In this document: positions 59,901-64,000 of the stretch, piece by piece
How positions within the stretch are numbered: position 1 is the stretch's first letter
How the letters are laid out: each line of letters opens with the position of its first letter
Source of the DNA: Phoenix dactylifera
Lineage: Eukaryota > Streptophyta > Magnoliopsida > Arecales > Arecaceae
Length of the DNA: 64,000 nucleotides
Direction: 5' to 3'
Assembly: GCF_009389715.1 (NCBI RefSeq)
Contig: NC_052395.1
Location: 19,867,993 to 19,931,992, forward strand
The notes under the pieces: generated by a model
Told to the model about the DNA's origin: nothing
Seen by the model: the letters and a program-made list of their open reading frames with translations, nothing else
The model's database searches: none
Made by a program: the position numbers and the translations under genes

Positions 59901-59964
59901 AAGTGATTATGACAATGTGATTGGTGCACTACCATACCTCAAAGTGAATCGGAAGGCAACGTGA
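47981..59964 (+). CDS. RPL35: Plastid 50S ribosomal protein bL35c, nuclear-encoded
   Basis: This is a structural protein of the large subunit of the chloroplast ribosome, made in the cytosol and imported. Exons 47981-48229, 48306-48422 and 59887-59964 join in frame (AAG|GT, AG|GCG, ATG|GT, ACAG|CAC) to 147 residues. Residues 1 to about 72 are Ser/Leu/Lys-rich with few acidic residues, fitting a transit peptide (MASSICFMRLSSSVPLPLRC). The mature part is a complete bL35 domain: KGYKRKTHKASAKRFRVTGR, IVRRRSGKQHLLAKKNTKRK, LRLSKM and, from exon 3, HPVSRSDYDNVIGALPYLKV. Intron 1 is only 76 bp. Intron 2 is 11,464 bp and holds a complete chromovirus. All coding and splice sequence is undamaged, so the gene looks functional. 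Exon 3 is 25 codons long and is easily missed by annotation because of the intron. Confidence 0.95.
50286..50664 (+). repeat. Chromovirus 5' LTR
   Basis: 379 bp. It includes a palindromic GCCCTATATATATATATAGG stretch (about 50500-50519) that probably contains the TATA box, and a CT-rich region downstream. It ends CATCCGTCCTGCATCA. Confidence 0.96.
50500..50520 (+). promoter_or_regulatory. Probable LTR TATA box
   Basis: An alternating TA run bounded by GCCCTA and TAGGGC forms a perfect palindrome in the 5' LTR. The 3' LTR copy has one T-to-C change in its left arm. Position about 165 bp before the LTR end and CT-rich sequence downstream suit a retrotransposon promoter. Confidence 0.5.
50665..52476 (+). 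other. Chromovirus leader
   Basis: 1.8 kb between the primer-binding site and gag. The first half is GC-rich with CCGCC runs. It also has two poly-A runs (about 51413-51427 and 51515-51541) flanking CCGTTAACCC-type repeat sequence, and a tandem pair at 51791-51898 and 51945-52051 (period about 154 bp). The final 400 bases are AT-richer. Several GC-driven open frames overlap on both strands and are not called. Confidence 0.75.
51791..52051 (+). repeat. GC-rich tandem duplication in the chromovirus leader
   Basis: Two units run from CCGCTGCT-GTTACTGCCGC to GCACCGCCACTGTCAGCTCTG. Between them is CGTCCTGCATCAGTTTTGG (51926-51944), nearly the same as the LTR/PBS junction at 50653-50671. Just after the second unit comes CTGGTATCA (52050-52058), another PBS-like word. 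Confidence 0.65.
52477..57495 (+). CDS. Chromovirus Gag-Pol polyprotein, intact, 1672 aa
   Basis: The ATG at 52477 is chosen (an in-frame TTG lies upstream at 52462). The N-terminal Gag has a Gln/Asn repeat (AQVQNTNAQVQ and variants, about residues 37-65), a retrotransposon Gag core (PKVFSDWLHEMDHFFEWY) and zinc knuckle CFKCQGFGHVASQC at about 399. Protease has DSG at 514. RT has SKIDLKSGYHQIRI and catalytic YFDD at 863-866. RNase H has ECDASGLG (D1011). Integrase has an HHCC finger and the catalytic triad D1264, D1325, E1361 with 35 residues between the last two, followed by a GPY/F-like module. A chromodomain lies at about 1573-1635 (QRFLVRWRGRPESDTTWITR). RT-RNase H-integrase is the gypsy order. 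The last 30 residues are encoded by the 3' LTR. All catalytic residues are present, so the element may be autonomous. Confidence 0.97.
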   Translation: MHLRSGRVASHFEFPLDMDSKIEALLTAIHDTNDQVQNTNAQVQKTNIQVQNTNAQVQANNAQIHDLTTMSTQVNARLDSIEASLQRVIESQKVSTPHLPDLDEDDTLEQILEQQGSVRQGNFDHRSVPGHHYAYPRPRGPGPIPPVDRGHRHTVESREPRDPDEDVMRGIRIEAPTFDGRLDPKVFSDWLHEMDHFFEWYNLSEEKKVRFARMKLLGRAKLFWQNTEQLLARRHQPAITDWVEMKEKLKEKYLPLSYQSDLLDRWNNLRQGSRTATDYIAQFDEFMMRSNIAEDERMILSRFRRGLNDELRKELVLREVATLDQAYTFVQNYEQFSKSVFARRPDTRRVPTSAQPSGPKTPVRSVPPKPFSSPPIQNRDIKGKGILGEPPKTSSRIQCFKCQGFGHVASQCANQTLVIDAHEQKDDIDNLEEQIYEPNLDDIQDVEDEPEDESLTLGCIRPNPQIIAHEPDRSTVNVVRCAITQPKETDDWRRTSIFHTYIKCSEKDCKVIIDSGSCINAISSSIVARLGLTPVSQPHPYKVSWIDTSSIHIKERCLVPIQILSYKDTVWCDVLPMDVGHLILGRPWLFDLDVTIYGRTNSCSFVFQGKKIKLNPLRPKTLNKGTDKSKSKGKELHILNPTEFERNVFKDSPVFALLVKELQPHLTSTLSAESLAILEEFKEVFPEDLPDHLPPLRDIQHAIDLVPGATLPNLPHYRMNPSDHAELLKQINELLQKGFIRESLSPCAVPALLTPKKDGTWRMCVDSRAINRITVKYRFPIPRLDDMLDMMAGASIFSKIDLKSGYHQIRIRPGDEWKTAFKTKDGLYEWLVMPFGLSNAPSTFMRVMTQVLRPFMGKFLVVYFDDILIYSQTKEQHLGHLRQVCTTLRNENLYANLKKCSFFTTHVNFLGYIVSSEGLSADPAKITAIVEWPEPKNITDIRSFHGLATFYRRFIKGFSTLMSPITDCLKRGDFQWTRAAAKAFNDIKKKMTEAPVMRLPDFNKVFEVECDASGLGIGGVLSQERHPIAYFSEKLNEARQRYSTYDKEFYAIVQALRYWRHYLLPNEFVLYSDHEALRFLNSQKKLNHRHAKWVQFLQDYTFVLKHMSGAANKAADALSRRVTLLSAMSVSITGFDRLKLDYLSCPDFGQLYNALADGQGPLIDGVYLQDGHLFKASKLCIPRTSVRDFLIWEVHAGGLSGHFGRDKTIEEVERQFFWPSLKRDVAKIVGQCRTCQLAKHKKQNTGLYTPLPVPDRPWLDLSIDFVLGLPCTFRKHDSIFVVVDRFSKMAHFLPCSKTSDASRVAKIFFDEIVKLYGLPKTIVSDRDVRFMSYFWKTLWHLVGTKLKFSTAYHPQTDGQTEVVNRSLGNLLRSLVGDHNRNWDSILPVAQFAYNSSVNRSIGMSPFEVVHGYKARKPVDLLPMSPHIRISESAHAFAQHIHNLHQEISKRIHMTNAQYKLQADSHKRDKSFQTGDYVMIRIRPERFPSGTVKKLQPRSAGPFRVLQRVGTNAYVLDLPSDFGISSTFNIEDLVAYKGPLSIPTDPFAPPSLELDDTPLLDSIPSPTNLALPPAQKEHIDAILDEQTVSTSDGGVQRFLVRWRGRPESDTTWITRAELQRIDPDLLEYYQSHSSGSTSSYPGGVGADTNTGLIILRDYGRRRKTVQPLSLWLD
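57405..57784 (+). repeat. Chromovirus 3' LTR
   Basis: 380 bp, TG...CA ends. It differs from the 5' copy by one A/T and one C/T substitution and one extra T. Its first 91 bases are also the end of the gag-pol frame. Confidence 0.96.
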
Positions 59965-62940
59965 TGTCCAAGTGATCATCAAAGGAATTTGATAGTTTCT
60001 TTAGTTCTTTTCTTTGAAACTTAAATGTCCCTTGCTTATTACCTGGATATATTATTTATAGTCACTCATTGTTTTTTAGACTGTTCAGTTTATGTCTGCT
60101 AAAATTCTCAATCTGGATGTTAATATGATGGATCTGTTTCCCAAGTAATCCAGCGCACAATAACCTTCTCCATGTTTGATGGTTCTTTGAGCAAATGCCA
60201 GTTATTTGCTTAGCAACCTGAAACAAAGTTTTTATCAACATCTTTCTTGAATTAATGAATCAAAAGCCTTTTATATAAAGATGCTGCAGGACTCATTTTG
60301 CGACCAGCCATGGATCGACCCGGACAGCGACCAGCTCTGACTAAACGCAGAGGGTGGCTTCTGTTTTTTCAATCACATACCAAGGGAATTTATGACTAAA
60401 CATTGCTGTTTATCATGCTCACGTATTATGATGATTAAATTATGTTGAACTACATAGCCATGTAGTGAACTGGACGCATGCTGGTGGCTCCTTCATGCAG
60501 GGAGGTTTTATGTTCAGACTCTTTTGTGGTGCATCTTGGGTAATATTTGGAGGTTGGCGGGGGAGAGCACTTTATTTTTTGCCATGCCCTTCGTCATATT
60601 TTATTTTTTTTATTTTGTTAGATATATATTCATACTAGATTAGTATGAGTCAGTGCGTTCTAGCAAATAAAAAAAATATATATTAAATTTTAGCCTATTG
60701 ATGCTCTATGCCAAATTTGTAATCAATAAAACTTTTGTGATTGCGAGGCTTCTTTCTTCTTTATGATTATCATATTTTTTAACAATAAAATGTTACTTTT
60801 TGGCTTTAGGGATTTCCATACTTTTCTTTTTCTAGGGCTGGGAAGAATTGGGAACTCTTCTTTACAAGCATTTTGCAAGAGTGATCCTTCTTTTAGTCTT
60901 GGAAATGCTAATTAGCTTCCATTTAAGTTCTTTTTGAGACCTCAATGATGATGCTACTTTTTTATCACAAGGGTCTTACCATCCATATTTGCCAGTTCAT
61001 ATACTCATCATTCAAATCGGGATTTTTATATTGTCTTCTTAAAGCACTTTCTAAAGGATCGACCCTTCTTTTTGGGCAAGGTGCTGCAATAGAGCGGCAG
61101 AACAGGTGTACTGGATCGAAGTGGTCTCCTCTACGTTGGGCTAGTTGGAAGGAGCGTGATGCTCGATCATCACGCACAAGGAATGCTCCTCCCCCTCTCT
61201 CTAGGTCACGATCAAGGCCCACTCACATTGCATTGAGCTAAAAAAGTCAAGCCCAAAAGCCAGCCCAGCTACATCTAAATAGCCAACTCATTTTTGCTCT
61301 ATTTACAAGCACCATTGATTCCTTGCATGAAGGGGCATGGTATCACCTAGGCAATGGGGTGAGGAATTAGCTCCTTCTATTCTCAATAGGAAAAAAAAGA
61401 GGCTAATGCATCAATTTGATCATTACGTTCTCTTTTTAATAATCGATATGATCAATTACAACATTGCATACCTATGGAACATCTTTCCAACTCAATTTAT
61501 GGCTTTACACTAGAATTGAAACAAATTCTATTCTCTTAAGGGATAAAACCACGTGTTACTAAAGGTGATAATGAAACCATACTTAATGCAACAACCAGAA
61601 CCTTTAGTTCAACTATTACCCAACCTAAAACATGCTAATCAAATGCGCCGAATTTGGTAGAGGCTTTACAAAATGTGCTTACTTTATGGGTTTTCTCTTT
61701 GACCCATGGACATAGAAGATGGGTTTTTGTAATGAGGAAAACGAAGCATATTTAATTAGCAACTGCATGGTGCTCTAATCATTACTAAAGAATTCAAATG
61801 CTCTGGATATATGAAAGTAGTCTCGAAACCAAGCTCTTAAGAAAATATAGAAAAGCTTTTACTGATTTAACAATGAACTCGCATTAAGTAGTTATCACTA
61901 TACAATGTGCTTAAACGACATATCAAAACTTAATTTCTTGTAAAATCCCTTTGATCTTCTTAACGGAGACTAAGTTAAGAAGAAGAACGAAATAAGTTTC
62001 CATGCAGCCACCCGCACCTATATTTCATAGTAGGTCACTGTGTTCTAACGACCGTTATTCTGCGGCATGGCAGGGCCAGGTGCAGGGCTCGGAGCTATGT
62101 GGATGGGATGCCAAGGTCACGTCCCATCCGTCAGCCGTAGTCTGGAGGACGAGATCGATTGGACTTCATCAAACGATCCGACGATCACAGCATCAGCTGC
62201 CGTCAGATCCCGGCCACCCGTGGTCCCACTGGTGCACCTCGTAATCGGGTACGACCTACCGTATAGCTGCAGGCGAGGGGGAGAAAGAGAGAGGGACCAG
62301 CGTGGGCATCTTGGGAATAACCAGGACTAATAACGCCGGCAATGTTGTTTCCGCTCTCCAATTTCCATGCCCCGGGAAGGAGCAAACACTACTTGAGGCC
62401 TCCTACAACTGCAATGATGCTTTTGCCGTTTCTAGAGACCACCAAGAGCTCAAATTCAATGGACTCAACAACCACCAGGCCATTCTCTTGGCGCCAAGCC
62501 ATCAGCAGTAATCACAACATTAAGTACACGTTTAATATATATAGTCTAAAAGATTGCTTTCAAAATTGAGTTAGTATATGCTATGGAGCAAGAAAGAAAT
62601 GGACGTGCACAGGGATAATCGTTGACAATACTCTCTAAGCCAAAAGATGCTCCAAAAACTAGTACTGTTTTTTTTTTTTCATATTTGATTGTAGAGAAGA
62701 AATAATCCTTCACACTTGTGCTGGGAGTTAGGTGCTTGCCTCCACCCACATCACATGTCTCCCAACAACACGCTTCTTAAGTGGGCATCTCTCTCAAACT
62801 CACACCCAAAATGTGATTGAGATTCCCCTTTCAAACCTACACACTCGGAAGGAAAGTAAGATAAAAAAAGAAAAAAAAAAGAGAACTAGATAGGAAAGAA
62901 AAAGATACAATAACTAAGATAACCCGAACTAGACCCAACA
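59965..62940. other. 3' flank of RPL35, intergenic
   Basis: The first few hundred bases after the stop are the likely 3' UTR. An open frame on each strand at 60945-61241 and a GC-balanced stretch at 62000-62500 carry no domain I recognise. No repeat ends could be set. Confidence 0.4.
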
Positions 62941-62982
62941 TTTTCTTCTCTTTTTTTTTCCTTGTGTTGTATAATTTTTTCT

Positions 62983-63154
62983 TTTGGCACCCAGTGCTCT
63001 GTCTCTTCTCTGTTCCCAGCTCCACTTTTTTTTTTTTTTTTTTTGCTCTTTTTGTGTTGTATGATTTTTTTGCCTTTTCTTTTGCACCTCGCTTCACCGC
63101 TGTGTCCCTTGACTGTCCCCAATCCCACCACTCGCTCGGCCCCCACGCTCGTGT
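62983..63154. repeat. Second copy of the RPL35 upstream segment
   Basis: About 170 bp closely match 47695-47865 in the same orientation. Both run from TTTTGGCACCCAGTGCTC through a long T-run and TTTTGCACCTCGCTTCACCG to CACTCGCTCGGCCCCCACGC. The G-box CACGTG of the RPL35 copy is CTCGTG here. A short extra copy of the TTGTGTTGTAT-ATTTTTT part precedes it at about 62963. It lies downstream of the minus-strand IPT gene. It is either a dispersed repeat or a segmental duplicate of the promoter. Confidence 0.65.
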
Positions 63155-63393
63155 CAGAGGCGTCCTCACGCACCAAAATTGGCCGCCTGCTCCGCCCCGG
63201 CTTCCTCCCAACGATATTCCACTCACCCTTCTCCCTTTCTCTCTCTGATACAAAAATTTAAAGATTAAAAGGAAATACGTTCTCGAGCTGTTCGTACCCT
63301 TTCTTTGTTCCTTTTGGTATCTTTAGTCACCTTTCTCCAAATTCTTGAAAAAAGGCCGGTCTGGGCTGGGAGGAGAACCACGGACTCGCTCAA

Positions 63394-64000
63394 TTAACAA
63401 CCGAGTGGAGGAGAAAGCGAGGACTCGAGGAAGCTCTCCACCGCGGCGACGCTGGGCCCCACCACGTCCCGGTCCCATGCCGCCGCCCACGCCGACCCCT
63501 CCAGCCGCGCCCGCACCGCCGCCGTCGCGTCCACCCGCTGGAGCGCCCACCCGCATCCGCTCTCCCCGAGCCTCCCGATCTTCCGCACCTGCTCCTCCGC
63601 CAGCCGCCGCGTGTTCGCCTTGATCGCCGCCACCGCCGCCGCGTGCTTCTTCGCCCCTTTCCCTTTCTCGAAATATTCTCGGAACTCCGGCACCCCAATC
63701 GCCTTCTCCAAGCCCGGGTGCCTCCCCGGCTCCGCCCCCTCCGCCGCGAAGTACGCCTCCAGCTCCGCCACCATCCCATCCGCCGCCATCTCCTCCACCC
63801 GTCGGTCCAGGTACTCCGCCAGTACCTTCTTCTCCACGTCCACCCAGAGAAAACAGCACCGGTAGCGCAGCCGCTCCCGTCTTCCCCGCCGGCTGTCCCC
63901 CGCCGCGAACGGGTCCACCCGAGGGTCGTGCCGTGCCGCCAGCAGCGCGTGGATGAACGAGTTCGACCCGCCCGCCACCACCGGGAGCCGTCGGCGGGCG
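63394..64000 (-). CDS. IPT: Adenylate isopentenyltransferase (cytokinin synthesis), partial
   Basis: The enzyme transfers the isopentenyl group of DMAPP to ATP/ADP, the first step of cytokinin synthesis; plant forms are mostly plastidial. The window's right edge removes the N-terminal part including the P-loop. The 201 codons present end at TAA 63394-63396. Recognisable are LPVVAGGSNSFIHALLAARH, the LRYRCCFLWVDVEKKVLAEY block, LDRRVEEMAADGMVAELEAY, KAIGVPEFREYF, the AAIKANTRRLAEEQVRKIGR motif, and a C-terminal end with WDRDVVGPS. No intron is seen, as in most plant IPT genes. Codon use is strongly G/C-ending, so the opposite strand shows long shadow frames. The N-terminus, and so the paralogue and targeting, cannot be judged. 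Confidence 0.88.
   Translation of the reverse strand, partial: ARRRLPVVAGGSNSFIHALLAARHDPRVDPFAAGDSRRGRRERLRYRCCFLWVDVEKKVLAEYLDRRVEEMAADGMVAELEAYFAAEGAEPGRHPGLEKAIGVPEFREYFEKGKGAKKHAAAVAAIKANTRRLAEEQVRKIGRLGESGCGWALQRVDATAAVRARLEGSAWAAAWDRDVVGPSVAAVESFLESSLSPPLGC

Noticed and set aside
60945..61241. Open frames on both strands, 85 and 98 codons
   Set aside because: No recognisable domain, no start context or splice evidence, and both strands are open, so neither is supported.
63323..63865. Open frames opposite or out of frame with IPT, up to 178 codons
   Set aside because: Shadows of a G/C-ending coding sequence; only the frame ending at 63394 shows IPT motifs.

Overview
The window is nuclear DNA of a flowering plant, most likely a monocot with long introns. 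A palm-like genome is only a weak guess, because no species marker can be read from the sequence alone. Four host genes can be supported: a NAC (NAM/CUC-type) transcription factor on the minus strand (1591-3195, 3 exons); an IST1-like ESCRT-III regulator on the plus strand (7812-23129, 6 exons); RPL35, the nuclear gene for plastid ribosomal protein bL35c, on the plus strand (47981-59964, 3 exons); and the 3' part of an adenylate isopentenyltransferase (IPT, cytokinin synthesis) on the minus strand, cut by the right edge (63394-64000). A decayed WD40 gene, probably NUP43-like, lies at 24.3-26.8 kb. Weaker exon-like or promoter-like pieces lie at 31.3, 35.6, 36.1 and 45.6 kb.

Most of the rest is transposable elements, and several can be delimited to the base by terminal repeats and target-site duplications (TSDs). 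They are: (1) a non-autonomous hAT element, 6583-7389, just upstream of the IST1-like gene; (2) an old, internally deleted Ty3/gypsy chromovirus with about 1.65-1.69 kb LTRs, 14212-19878, in IST1-like intron 3 (TSD AAGGG); (3) a Ty1/copia element on the minus strand, 37340-45224 (317-bp LTRs, TSD AGATC), whose 1344-codon gag-pol frame is broken only by four point nonsense codons; (4) a young Ty3/gypsy chromovirus with an intact 1672-residue polyprotein, 50286-57784 (LTRs about 380 bp, only 2 substitutions and 1 indel apart, TSD GTATG), inside RPL35 intron 2; (5) PIF/Harbinger-type elements at 4569-6152, 34268-34607 and 46158-47276; and (6) a tandemly duplicated tRNA-derived SINE at 32205-32762.

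The host genes are unrelated single units and do not form a cluster. What links the window is gene expansion by transposons. A 328-residue protein is spread over 15.3 kb and a 147-residue ribosomal protein over 12 kb, because intact or near-intact retrotransposons sit in their introns while the exons and splice sites stay clean. The most notable object is the intact, recently inserted chromovirus in the intron of a plastid ribosomal protein gene. Second is an unexplained open frame in the long leader of the copia element.
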